Shown here piece after piece: positions 9,631 to 16,772 of a DNA stretch of 36,577 nt. This DNA comes from Campylobacteraceae bacterium (GTDB taxonomy: Bacteria; Campylobacterota; Campylobacteria; Campylobacterales; Sulfurospirillaceae). The stretch is from contig JALSKH010000048.1 in NCBI GenBank assembly GCA_026988975.1, positions 87,466-124,042 on the forward strand, read 5' to 3'. The notes under the pieces are model-generated. The model was given only the letters and a program-made list of their open reading frames with translations, had not been told where the DNA came from and did no database searches. How positions within the stretch are numbered: position 1 is the first letter of the stretch; each line of letters begins with the position of its first letter. The position numbers and the translations under genes are program-made.

Positions 9631-10305
9631 ATGAAATTTCTCTCTATATTTAAGCTAACAGTACCCGTTTTGATGGGCTACATACCTCTTGGTATGGCAT
9701 TTGGGTTGCTTCTTTCAAAGATGATGATACCATGGTATTATGCCTTTTTTATGTCCACTTTTATCTTTGCAGGAAGTGGACAATTTCTAGCTCTCACACT
9801 TTTTGCATCACAAGCTACTATACTCGAGATTGGTGTGGCTACGGTTTTGCTAAATCTTAGGCATTCGTTTTACGGATTGTCTATGATAAGCACTTTTAAA
9901 AACTTTTCATGGAAGAGAAATTATCTGATTTTTGGTTTAACTGATGAGACATTTGCTCTACTAAAAACAAGCGAGATAAAAGAGAGTGAAAAAGAGAGAG
10001 TATATCTCATCATCACAGCTCTAAATCAGAGTTACTGGATCATAGGAAGCGTCATAGGCGCAGTTTTGGGAAATGTATTGCCCTTTAACTACAAAGGCAT
10101 AGAGTTTTCCTTGACAGCACTCTTTGTCGTGCTTTCGATTGACCTATACGAAAAAAGCAAACTTCACAAGCCATTTTTGATAGCGATAGTCATAGGATTT
10201 GTTGGAATGCTAGCCTTCCCAAGCGATAAAATGCTCATCCTATCGCTCTCATTAGCTGCAGCAGTTCTGATACTATTTAGGAGAAACCTAGAAGATGCAA
10301 GATAG
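9631..10305 (+). CDS. azlC: AzlC family branched-chain amino acid exporter, large subunit
   Basis: A 224-aa integral membrane protein of AzlC (LIV-E) type. The signature GYIPLGMAFGLLLSK near the N-terminus, FAGSGQFLAL and LLNLRHSFYGLS are characteristic. With AzlD it exports branched-chain amino acids or analogues across the inner membrane. It follows the small membrane protein by 2 bp and overlaps azlD by 11 bp. Confidence 0.9.
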   Translation: MKFLSIFKLTVPVLMGYIPLGMAFGLLLSKMMIPWYYAFFMSTFIFAGSGQFLALTLFASQATILEIGVATVLLNLRHSFYGLSMISTFKNFSWKRNYLIFGLTDETFALLKTSEIKESEKERVYLIITALNQSYWIIGSVIGAVLGNVLPFNYKGIEFSLTALFVVLSIDLYEKSKLHKPFLIAIVIGFVGMLAFPSDKMLILSLSLAAAVLILFRRNLEDAR

Positions 10306-10621
10306 TTATCTCATCACGGGCATCATAGTAGCAGCAATTGCCACCTATATGACAAGAGTCAGCCCCTTTGTCTTCTTCGCAAAAAGAGAGCCATCACCAT
10401 TGATAAGATACATCGAATGGAATATGCCCCTCATGATCATGGTAATCTTAGTATTTTACGCCCTAAGAGATGTAAAATGGAACCAATACCCCTTCGGAAT
10501 AGCCGAAATCACAGGAGTAACAGTCGCAATTTTTATACATGTAAAGTTCAACAACGCACTACTAAGCATAATCATCTCAACTGTAATGTATATGTTCCTT
10601 GTGCAAAAAGTTTTTGTTTGA
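10295..10621 (+). CDS. azlD: AzlD family branched-chain amino acid exporter, small subunit
   Basis: A 108-aa protein with three to four hydrophobic helices. The N-terminal IVAAIATYMTRVSPFVFFAKR and the MPLMIMVILVFYALRD segment fit AzlD, the small partner of AzlC. The last six codons and stop lie in the left copy of an 18-bp direct repeat (10602-10619), so the C-terminus QKVFV abuts the boundary of the toxin-antitoxin insertion. Confidence 0.88.
   Translation: MQDSYLITGIIVAAIATYMTRVSPFVFFAKREPSPLIRYIEWNMPLMIMVILVFYALRDVKWNQYPFGIAEITGVTVAIFIHVKFNNALLSIIISTVMYMFLVQKVFV
10602..10619. repeat. Left copy of 18-bp direct repeat flanking brnT-brnA
   Basis: TGCAAAAAGTTTTTGTTT occurs here, across the azlD 3' end, and again at 11382-11399 just before ppaC. 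The match weakly extends to a GTTC a few bases upstream in both copies. The two copies bracket about 780 bp holding the toxin-antitoxin genes. Confidence 0.75.
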
Positions 10622-10626
10622 TTGTA

Positions 10627-10667
10627 ATTAAAGAGGGTCATTAAAGAGGGTCGGATTAAAGAGGGTC
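10627..10667 (+). repeat. Three tandem copies of ATTAAAGAGGGTC
   Basis: The 13-mer ATTAAAGAGGGTC lies at 10627-10639, 10640-10652 and 10655-10667, the last offset by GG. It sits immediately after the azlD stop, at the left inner edge of the inserted segment. It contains no gene and its function is unknown; repeated binding sites or a recombination scar are possible. Confidence 0.8.
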
Positions 10668-10771
10668 GGGTATTTACTTTTAACTAAAAATCTAATAATA
10701 CGAAATCAAAATTCAAACACTAACTACTTATATGATTCCTAAAGCCTTCTAGCAAAATTTTCAAACTAAGA

Positions 10772-10800
10772 TTGACATTGTAAATATAAAATGATACAAT
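10772..10800 (+). promoter_or_regulatory. Sigma-70 promoter and dyad operator of brnTA
   Basis: TTGACA (10772-10777), a 17-bp spacer and TACAAT (10795-10800) form a near-consensus promoter. The inverted repeat ATTGTA (10777-10782) / TACAAT (10795-10800) lies exactly over it, as expected for an operator bound by the ribbon-helix-helix antitoxin BrnA, which represses its own operon in the family. Transcription should start near 10807. Confidence 0.65.
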
Positions 10801-10829
10801 TTAGATATATTTCAGAAAAGGATGTTTGT

Positions 10830-11114
10830 TTGAAATTTGAATGGAATGATAAAAAAAATAAAACTAATCTTGAAAAGCACAATGTTAGTTTTGAAGAAGC
10901 TAGAGAAGTTTTTTTAGACCCCATGCATATTTCAAAACTTGATTATAGATTTGATTATTTTGAAGAAAGGTGGATAACTTTAGGAATTACTAGTAAAGAT
11001 AAAATCTTAGTTGTAGCAAATATATTTTTTGATGATAATGGCGAAGAAATTATTAGGATAATAAGTGCAAGAAAAGCAAATCAGAAAGAAAGGATTTTTT
11101 ATGAGCAACATTAG
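10830..11114 (+). CDS. brnT: BrnT family toxin (ribonuclease)
   Basis: BrnT toxins are small RelE-fold ribonucleases neutralised by BrnA. This product shows the family start LKFEWNDKKNKTNLEKH, the SFEEAREVFLD helix and the conserved C-terminal RIISARKANQKERIFYE. I place the start at TTG 10830 (94 aa), preceded by AAAGGA with 6-nt spacing. An upstream in-frame ATG at 10791 lies between the -35 and -10 boxes and so would not be transcribed; it would add 13 residues foreign to the family. The 3' end overlaps brnA by 14 bp, the usual toxin-first order. Confidence 0.9.
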   Translation: MKFEWNDKKNKTNLEKHNVSFEEAREVFLDPMHISKLDYRFDYFEERWITLGITSKDKILVVANIFFDDNGEEIIRIISARKANQKERIFYEQH

Positions 11115-11328
11115 AGATAGAGAAAAATATGATGATTATGAAATACTAGATGAATATGACTTTAGTGATGGTATTCGCGGAAGATTCTATAAACCTACAA
11201 AAATACCAGTTTCATTGAGGTTAGATAACGATATAGTTCTATATTTTAAAAAATTAGCAAGTGAACAAAAAGTCCCATATCAAACACTTATAAATTCTCT
11301 TTTGAGAAAAGAACTACAAGCAGTATAA
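11101..11328 (+). CDS. brnA: BrnA family antitoxin, ribbon-helix-helix
   Basis: A 75-aa partner of BrnT. The acidic N-terminal half (REKYDDYEILDEYDFSD) would wrap the toxin; the C-terminal half (IPVSLRLDNDIVLYFKKLA) is a ribbon-helix-helix DNA-binding domain ending in LINSLLRKEL. ATG 11101 follows AAAGGA within brnT, so translation is coupled. It probably represses the promoter at 10772-10800 together with the toxin. Confidence 0.88.
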   Translation: MSNIRDREKYDDYEILDEYDFSDGIRGRFYKPTKIPVSLRLDNDIVLYFKKLASEQKVPYQTLINSLLRKELQAV

Positions 11329-11381
11329 CTAAAGCACAAGAACACATATATAACTCTAATAAACTCTATAAAAGTTCAATC

Positions 11382-11399
11382 TGCAAAAAGTTTTTGTTT
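11382..11399. repeat. Right copy of 18-bp direct repeat flanking brnT-brnA
   Basis: TGCAAAAAGTTTTTGTTT, identical to 10602-10619. Here it lies in non-coding DNA just ahead of the ppaC promoter. The sequence is itself close to a short palindrome (CAAAAAGTTTTTG), so it could also act as a weak terminator. Confidence 0.75.
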
Positions 11400-11412
11400 A
11401 ATATTTTTTTAG

Positions 11413-11418
11413 TATAAT
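11413..11418 (+). promoter_or_regulatory. -10 box of ppaC
   Basis: TTTTTAGTATAATGTC contains a perfect TATAAT 25 bp before the ppaC ATG, preceded by a T-rich tract as in campylobacterial sigma-70 promoters. Confidence 0.6.
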
Positions 11419-11443
11419 GTCAAAAAAATGAAAAGGTTATAAA

Positions 11444-12361
11444 ATGTCTATATATACTCTAGGACACACAAATCCGGATTCTGATTCTATTGTTGGTGCT
11501 ATTAGTTTAGCTTATCTTAAGAGGGAGCTGGGTGAAGATGTTGTCGCTGCTAGGCAGGGTGAAATTTCTCCTGAGACTAAGTTTATATTGGAAAAATTTG
11601 GTGGTGAAGTTCCACTTCTGAAAACTTCTTACGCTGGTGAAAAAGTATATATCGTTGATACAACGGATTTGGCAATTTTGCCAAAAGATATACTTGAAGC
11701 TACGGTTTTGGGTGTTGTTGATCACCATAAACTAGGGGATCTTACCACCTCCACTCCTCTTGAGTGTTGGATAAGACCTGTTGGGTGTTCAAACACAATC
11801 ATAAAAGAGATGTATGATTTTCATGGTGTGAAGATTCCACAAGATATAGCTGGCATGATGATGTGCGCGATTTTGAGTGATACTGTCATATTTAAGTCTC
11901 CGACTTGCACAAAAACTGATACAAAAGCTGTTAAAGAGTTGGCGAAAATCGCTGGAGTAGAGGATTTTAAAGCTCTTGGCATGGAGATGTTTTTAGTAAA
12001 ATCAGCAGTTGAGGGTACGAGTGCAAAAGAGCTCGTAGCAAGAGACTACAAAGAGTTTGATATGGGTGGTAGTAAAGTTGGTGTAGGACAGCTAGAAGTA
12101 GTCGATTTGAGTGTTTTTGATGACAAGAAAGAGATGCTTTTTGAAGAGATGAAGAGAGTGAAAGATGAGAGCGGACTTCATAGTGTGATTTTACTATTGA
12201 CAGACATCATGACTGAAGGCTCGCAACTTTTAACTCTTAGTAATGACAGCAGTAAGATAGAAAAAGCATTTGGAAAAAAACTAGAGAACAATGAAGTTTG
12301 GCTAGAGGGTGTTTTGAGTAGAAAAAAACAGATCATACCATTTTTGCAGCCACTATTTTAG
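11444..12361 (+). CDS. ppaC: Manganese-dependent inorganic pyrophosphatase
   Basis: A 305-aa family II pyrophosphatase of the DHH superfamily, which splits pyrophosphate made by biosynthetic reactions. Metal ligands are seen in GHTNPDSDS (His8, Asp12, Asp14), in VDTTD (about residue 71) and in the DHH motif at 93-95 (VDHHK). The C-terminal signature SRKKQ, which binds the phosphate, is near residue 292. AAGG precedes ATG 11444. A single-gene unit ended by the hairpin at 12367-12391. Confidence 0.96.
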   Translation: MSIYTLGHTNPDSDSIVGAISLAYLKRELGEDVVAARQGEISPETKFILEKFGGEVPLLKTSYAGEKVYIVDTTDLAILPKDILEATVLGVVDHHKLGDLTTSTPLECWIRPVGCSNTIIKEMYDFHGVKIPQDIAGMMMCAILSDTVIFKSPTCTKTDTKAVKELAKIAGVEDFKALGMEMFLVKSAVEGTSAKELVARDYKEFDMGGSKVGVGQLEVVDLSVFDDKKEMLFEEMKRVKDESGLHSVILLLTDIMTEGSQLLTLSNDSSKIEKAFGKKLENNEVWLEGVLSRKKQIIPFLQPLF

Positions 12362-12366
12362 AGATT

Positions 12367-12391
12367 AAATGCCCGCGAGATGTGGGCATTT
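12367..12391. terminator. Hairpin between convergent ppaC and the small exported protein gene
   Basis: AAATGCCC (12367-12374) pairs with GGGCATTT (12384-12391) around a 9-nt loop. It stands between two converging genes and probably ends both transcripts, although only short A/T runs flank it. Confidence 0.65.
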
Positions 12392-12608
12392 ATAAATTGT
12401 TATTGCAAGAACAAAAGCCATCCTCTTCTAGCTTTTTATTTTCGGCATCTAGTTTCTTTTTGTATTTTTGGTACTCTGCCTCTTTTTTTGACACAAAAGG
12501 TTTTTTAGAACTATCCCAAGTCAACTCATTTTTGGTTTGATTTTGATCTATATTTGCACTGATGGCAAATGAAAAAGATAGTGCTGCTATTAGTAAATAT
12601 CTAAGCAT
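12390..12608 (-). CDS. Small exported protein downstream of proC
   Basis: A 72-aa product with a clear Sec signal peptide (MLRYLLIAALSFSFAISA, cleavage near residue 18). The mature part is about 54 residues, highly charged and helical (KKEAEYQKYKKKLDAENKK), ending in a Cys-x-Cys motif (GFCSCNNNL). I do not recognise it. The two C-terminal cysteines could bind metal or form a disulfide in the periplasm. The ATG overlaps the proC stop by one base (TAATG), so translation is coupled to proC. Confidence 0.7.
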   Translation of the reverse strand: MLRYLLIAALSFSFAISANIDQNQTKNELTWDSSKKPFVSKKEAEYQKYKKKLDAENKKLEEDGFCSCNNNL

Positions 12609-13351
12609 TAGTTCATAGCTTTTGTCTTGTCGTATGAGGCTTTCATCGCTTTGATAAAACTATCTCTCACTCTTCCCTCTTCCAGTTTGGCGATTCCTGC
12701 TATCGTGGTGCCATTTGGTGAAGTTACTTTGTCCTTTAGAAGTGCAGGATGCTCATCTTGTAAAACTATCCCAACGCCTTCAAAAAGAGCTGCTATATAC
12801 TTGTACGATATATCTCTTTTTAATCCTAGATTTACAGCGCCGTCACTAAGTGCTTCTGCTACTAAAGCGATCCATGCAGGGGCAGAACCAGCGAGTCCTG
12901 TGGCGATGTCTAGTTCATTTTCACTATCTAGCCAAAAGCATTTGCCGATACTGCTTAAGATCCTCATAGCGTCATCTTTTAGCCCTAAATCTCCACATAA
13001 GGAGGTGGCGGATTTTTGCACTAAGGCCGCCATATTTGGCATAGCTCTGACATACTGTTTTGCATCGATTTTTGCTTTTATCTTCTCTAGTTTAGTCCCA
13101 GCTAGTATAGATATGACACCATCTGCACAACCCTCTACATGTAGAGTATTTAGAGAGCCGGGTTTGATGGCTAATATAACTAAAAAGCCATCTATACTTG
13201 GGATTGTATTTACGATTTTTATATCAGGGTACATCTCTTTTAACTCATCCACTCTTTTTTGGTATGCTTCAACTACTGTGATATCATAGCTATGGAGCCC
13301 TTTAAGCATAGCTCCACCCATATTTCCAGCGCCTATCAATAATATCTTCAT
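12608..13351 (-). CDS. proC: Pyrroline-5-carboxylate reductase
   Basis: ProC performs the last step of proline synthesis with NAD(P)H. The 247-aa protein begins with the Rossmann motif GAGNMGGAML and has the conserved C-terminal ALSDGAVNLGLKRD and VTSPNGTTIAGIAKLEEG segments. The full palindrome CTCTACATGTAGAG at 13133-13146 codes for LHVE in a variable surface stretch (NTLHVEG). It is transcribed divergently from the FetB-like permease gene. Confidence 0.94.
   Translation of the reverse strand: MKILLIGAGNMGGAMLKGLHSYDITVVEAYQKRVDELKEMYPDIKIVNTIPSIDGFLVILAIKPGSLNTLHVEGCADGVISILAGTKLEKIKAKIDAKQYVRAMPNMAALVQKSATSLCGDLGLKDDAMRILSSIGKCFWLDSENELDIATGLAGSAPAWIALVAEALSDGAVNLGLKRDISYKYIAALFEGVGIVLQDEHPALLKDKVTSPNGTTIAGIAKLEEGRVRDSFIKAMKASYDKTKAMN
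13133..13146. repeat. Iterated palindrome CTCTACATGTAGAG, copy 3
   Basis: Inside proC, read LHVE on the minus strand (a palindrome reads the same either way). Confidence 0.85.
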
Positions 13352-13410
13352 TAACTATTTCCTTTTTTAAAAGTATATCAAATATATGTAAAATATGCTA
13401 TTATTTCAAG

Positions 13411-14106
13411 ATGCAAATAATTACAATTTCGAGTCTTTTTTTTATGCTTATTCCTCTTACTGTAGTAGGTTTTGTCTATTTTCTTTGGAGTGGAAATTTT
13501 AAAGAGATTGGTTTGGCGACTTTTAGGATGGTGACTCAGCTTTTGATTATAGGCTATTTTTTGACCTATATTTTTAGTAATCAAGACTCTTTTGTAGGCT
13601 ATGCTATTATATTTTTTATGATAAGCGTGTCTAGTTTTATAGCGCTTAGAAATGTCAAAGACAAAAGTCTTGATACATACCTAAAGTTTTTCATATCCAT
13701 AGCGATTGGCGGTAGTTTTAACCTTGTGTTGGTTCTATTTTTTGTACTCAACCTAGATCCAGCTTATCAGCCAAGATTTATCATTCCTCTTGCTGGCATG
13801 ATATACGCAAACTCTATGAATGCCATATCTTTGGGGGCTGAGAGATTTGAAAATGAGATAAAAACAAGAGATTATATACAAGCTCGTGCCATCTCTTTTA
13901 AGGCTTCTTTGATTCCTCAAATCAACGCATTTTTAGCAGTTGGTTTAGTCTCACTTCCAGGCATGATGACAGGACAGATACTTTCAGGAGTCAGTCCGAT
14001 AATAGCAGTCAGATACCAGATAGTTGTGATGGCGATGGTTTTGGGAAGCGCAGGGATGAGCGTGATGATATATCTATATTTACAAGGAAAAAAACATGGA
14101 ATTTAA
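13411..14106 (+). CDS. FetB/YbbM-type ABC transporter permease
   Basis: A 231-aa inner-membrane protein of the UPF0014/FetB family, with about six to seven helices. The family signatures are present: FRMVTQLLIIGYFLTYIF, PLAGMIYANSMNAISLGAERF and the coupling-helix region ARAISFKASLIPQINAF, followed by GLVSLPGMMTGQILSG. E. coli FetA-FetB exports iron; no FetA-type ATPase is encoded nearby, so the ATPase must be elsewhere. ATG 13411 is preferred because it keeps the first helix, though the ribosome site is weak. It overlaps the thioesterase gene by 11 bp. Confidence 0.85.
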   Translation: MQIITISSLFFMLIPLTVVGFVYFLWSGNFKEIGLATFRMVTQLLIIGYFLTYIFSNQDSFVGYAIIFFMISVSSFIALRNVKDKSLDTYLKFFISIAIGGSFNLVLVLFFVLNLDPAYQPRFIIPLAGMIYANSMNAISLGAERFENEIKTRDYIQARAISFKASLIPQINAFLAVGLVSLPGMMTGQILSGVSPIIAVRYQIVVMAMVLGSAGMSVMIYLYLQGKKHGI

Positions 14107-14599
14107 GATAAAAGATAGACAAAATATCTCAAAATGTTGTTTTGTGTGTGGTGTGCAAAATTCATTGGGTTTGAAGGCAAAATTTTATGAGAGCGAGGGT
14201 GGTGAAACTGTAGCAATTTTTACGCCTAAAAAAGAGTTTCAAAGCTACCCCGGAGTGATGCATGGAGGCATATCGGCAACGATACTAGATGAGACCATCG
14301 GCAGGGCTATCATGAACAAGTATGGTCAAAATAGTTTCGGTGTTACTTTGGAGTTAAATATAAGATATAAAAAGCCAGTTCCTACCGAAAAAGAGTTAAA
14401 AGTTGTCGGAAGAATTATAAGTGACAAAGGCAGGATTTTTGAAGGAAGTGGCGAGATATATTTGCCAGATGGCACAGTCGCAGTCAGTGCACAAGGAAAA
14501 TACCTCAAAAGAGATTTGAAACAGATAACCGACAAAGAGTTCGCCGAAGATGAGTGGTTCTTATCAGATGCTAAGAGTTTGGATAAAATAAATATTTAA
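14096..14599 (+). CDS. PaaI-like hotdog-fold thioesterase
   Basis: A 167-aa hotdog protein. The central helix begins with the typical PGVMHGGISATILDET and the sheet with LELNIRYKKPVPTEKEL. These proteins hydrolyse acyl-CoA or acyl-ACP thioesters; the substrate is unknown. The N-terminus adds a conspicuous Cys-Cys-x2-Cys-Gly group (KCCFVCG), as seen in a subset that begins with a short metal-like knuckle. It is translationally coupled to the FetB-like permease. Confidence 0.8.
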   Translation: MEFKIKDRQNISKCCFVCGVQNSLGLKAKFYESEGGETVAIFTPKKEFQSYPGVMHGGISATILDETIGRAIMNKYGQNSFGVTLELNIRYKKPVPTEKELKVVGRIISDKGRIFEGSGEIYLPDGTVAVSAQGKYLKRDLKQITDKEFAEDEWFLSDAKSLDKINI

Positions 14600-14611
14600 T
14601 TTCTTTTTGGA

Positions 14612-14617
14612 TAAAAT
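14612..14617 (+). promoter_or_regulatory. Possible -10 box of leuD
   Basis: TTTTTGGATAAAATACAG ahead of leuD contains TAAAAT, 30 bp upstream of the start, after a T-rich stretch. Plausible but degenerate. Confidence 0.35.
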
Positions 14618-14647
14618 ACAGTCTAATTAAGAATGCGAAGGAATTTT

Positions 14648-15133
14648 ATGAGTGATATAAAAGCAAAAGTTTGGAAATTTGGTGACAATATAGACACAGA
14701 TTTGATTATAGCAGCTAGATATTTGAGTACATCTGATCCAGTTGAACTAGCAAAACATGTTATGGAGGATGCGGACCCGCAATTTGTGCAAAAGATGAGC
14801 GGAGGTGATGTTATAGTGGCAGGAGAAAATTTTGGATGCGGCAGTAGTCGTGAGCATGCCCCTATGGCCCTGAAAGCAGCGGGCATCAGCGCAGTCATAG
14901 CCAAAAGCTTTGCTAGGATTTTTTATAGAAATGCTTTTAACATGGGCTTACCTATATTTGAATTGCCTCAAAGTGATGAGATAGAAGAGGGCGATACCAT
15001 AGAGATAGATATGAAAAATGGTGAGATAAAAAATGGTGAAAAAAGTTATAAATTTACCCCGATTCCACCATTTATGCAAGAGCTTATCGCAAGTGGCGGT
15101 TTGATAAACTTTGCAAAAGAAGAGATGAAATGA
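14648..15133 (+). CDS. leuD: 3-Isopropylmalate dehydratase small subunit
   Basis: LeuD is the swivelling small subunit of isopropylmalate isomerase in leucine synthesis. The 161-aa product shows [16 protein letters not shown] at the N-terminus and the substrate-binding motif [18 protein letters not shown] choose ATG 14648 with GAAGGA upstream; an ATG five codons earlier (14633) lacks a site. LeuC, the catalytic partner, is not in the window. The stop overlaps leuB (ATGA). Confidence 0.95.
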   Translation: MSDIKAKVWKFGDNIDTDLIIAARYLSTSDPVELAKHVMEDADPQFVQKMSGGDVIVAGENFGCGSSREHAPMALKAAGISAVIAKSFARIFYRNAFNMGLPIFELPQSDEIEEGDTIEIDMKNGEIKNGEKSYKFTPIPPFMQELIASGGLINFAKEEMK

Positions 15134-16200
15134 GATCGTACAACATAGCAGTTATAAAAGGTGATGGAATCGGTCCGGAGATTGTTGATGAAGCTATAAA
15201 AGTGCTTGCCGTTGTTAGCAAAAAGGTTGGATTTGAGTTAAGCTATAAAGAGTATCTCATGGGTGGATGTGCTTATGAAGCGGTTGGCACTCCGATACCT
15301 GATGAAACTATAGAGGGCAGTAGGGCGAGTGATGCTGTACTGTTTGGCTCTATCGGAGGCTATAAGTGGGATGATTTACCAAGAGAACTCAAGCCTGAGA
15401 GTGGACTTTTGAAGCTAAGAAAAGAGCTTGGATTGTTCGCAAACCTTAGACCAGTTGCAGTATTTGATGAGCTTATAGAAGCTAGCAGCATGAAGCCTGA
15501 AGTCATAGAGGGTGTGGATCTGCTCGTTGTGCGAGAATTGACCGGGGGCATATACTTTGGTGAGCCTAGAGAAAATGATGGACAAAAAGCCTACAATACT
15601 ATGGTCTATACAAAATCAGAGATACAGAGAATCGCAAAAGTAGCTTTTGACTCAGCCATGAAAAGAGGCAAAAAAGTTTGCTCGGTAGATAAGGCAAATG
15701 TCTTAGAAGTCAGCCGTTTATGGAGAGCTACAGTCGAAGAGATTGCATTGGATTATCCTGAAGTTGAGCTTACGCACATGTTTGTGGACAATGCCGCCAT
15801 GCAGCTAGTCAGAGACCCAAGACAGTTTGATGTTATATTGACAGGCAATATCTTTGGAGATATTTTAAGTGATGAAGCTAGTATGATGAGTGGTTCTATC
15901 GGGCTCCTTCCATCCTCTTCTGTGGGTGGTACGGTTGGGCTATATGAGCCTATCCACGGTTCAGCTCCAGACATCGCAGGGCAGGGCATAGCAAATCCTA
16001 TAGCCACGATTTTAAGTGCATCGATGATGTTAAGATATTCACTAGATGAGGTTAAAGCAGCTGATATGATAGATAGAGCCATAAAAGAGGCGCTTCATGA
16101 GGGGTATAGAACTCCTGATTTAGCCAAATATCATGCCAAAGTTGTCTGTTCTACCAGTGAAATGGGCGAAGTGATAAGAAGAAAGATAGAAGAGGCTTAA
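15130..16200 (+). CDS. leuB: 3-Isopropylmalate dehydrogenase
   Basis: LeuB oxidises and decarboxylates 3-isopropylmalate with NAD in leucine synthesis. The 356-aa length is normal. Seen in the sequence: [16 protein letters not shown] near the N-terminus, the substrate arginines in [13 protein letters not shown], the [14 protein letters not shown] active-site loop, the metal aspartates in [12 protein letters not shown], and the NAD-binding [18 protein letters not shown]. It is coupled to leuD. Confidence 0.97.
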   Translation: MRSYNIAVIKGDGIGPEIVDEAIKVLAVVSKKVGFELSYKEYLMGGCAYEAVGTPIPDETIEGSRASDAVLFGSIGGYKWDDLPRELKPESGLLKLRKELGLFANLRPVAVFDELIEASSMKPEVIEGVDLLVVRELTGGIYFGEPRENDGQKAYNTMVYTKSEIQRIAKVAFDSAMKRGKKVCSVDKANVLEVSRLWRATVEEIALDYPEVELTHMFVDNAAMQLVRDPRQFDVILTGNIFGDILSDEASMMSGSIGLLPSSSVGGTVGLYEPIHGSAPDIAGQGIANPIATILSASMMLRYSLDEVKAADMIDRAIKEALHEGYRTPDLAKYHAKVVCSTSEMGEVIRRKIEEA

Positions 16201-16204
16201 ACAG

Positions 16205-16450
16205 GTGTTAAAAACTTTAACTCTAGCTTCCATATATGAACTTCAAGGCTTAAAGAGTGATGCTTTAGATATATATAAAGATATTTTAAAAGAGGACCCT
16301 CGCAATAAAGAGGCTAGGGTTGCCATCAAGAGATTGAGTGGTATAAGGAAAAAATATCTTGGAGTTGATGAGCAGATGTTGGATTTTTTCGTTAATATGA
16401 AGAGTGAAGTGGAATTTTTAGAGTTTGAGAGATGGTTGGTAAAACTTTGA
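16205..16450 (+). CDS. Small TPR-like protein preceding the CiaD-like gene
   Basis: An 81-aa protein with one evident tetratricopeptide-type helix pair (LASIYELQGLKSDALDIYKDIL followed by DPRNKEARVAIKRL) and a hydrophobic C-terminal helix end (EFERWLVKL). The start is GTG 16205, 4 bp after leuB, with GAGG in the end of leuB. Its place before a CiaD-like gene and cca matches Cj0787 in C. jejuni as I remember it. Function unknown; a short TPR suggests protein binding. Confidence 0.72.
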   Translation: MLKTLTLASIYELQGLKSDALDIYKDILKEDPRNKEARVAIKRLSGIRKKYLGVDEQMLDFFVNMKSEVEFLEFERWLVKL

Positions 16451-16463
16451 TGGGTGGGGTAAA

Positions 16464-16772
16464 ATGGAATTAAAAGATATGATCATATCTACTCTTGAAG
16501 AGTTAGAAGAGGAGATAGTAGAAGTTCCAAAAGAGGAAGAAAAGCATAGTAAAGAAGAGCAAAAGAGTGAGGCTCTGCAGAGTGATGATATAGTGATGAG
16601 TAGTGAAACTCAGTTTTATGAAAATCTAAGAGAGAGGATTTTGGTACTTTTTGAAGGTTTTCAATCCCCAAACAATAAGGACATAGAAGCAAAGATTGAT
16701 ATGACTCTGAACTTTTTAGAGTATCTTTTAGCTACTATAGATGAGAGATTGGACAGTTTGAAATCCAAATGA
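16464..16772 (+). CDS. CiaD-like protein
   Basis: A 102-aa acidic protein. The N-terminal MELKDMIISTLEELEEE and C-terminal FLEYLLATIDERLDSL resemble C. jejuni CiaD (Cj0788), an invasion antigen delivered through the flagellar type III apparatus. The gene order around it (TPR protein, this gene, cca, purU) is the same as in C. jejuni, which supports orthology. In this probably non-pathogenic organism the original role is unlikely to be host invasion. The middle (about 20-45) is low-complexity Glu/Lys. It overlaps cca as ATGA. Confidence 0.65.
   Translation: MELKDMIISTLEELEEEIVEVPKEEEKHSKEEQKSEALQSDDIVMSSETQFYENLRERILVLFEGFQSPNNKDIEAKIDMTLNFLEYLLATIDERLDSLKSK

Noticed and set aside
10791-10832. 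ATG 10791 as the brnT start
   Set aside because: It lies between the -35 and -10 boxes and adds 13 residues that do not fit the family.
10602-11399. Integron-like cassette (attC) around brnTA
   Set aside because: The 18-bp repeats are simple direct repeats with an A5/T5 near-palindrome; I see no GTTRRRY/RYYYAAC core pairs or long attC-type stem, and no integrase.
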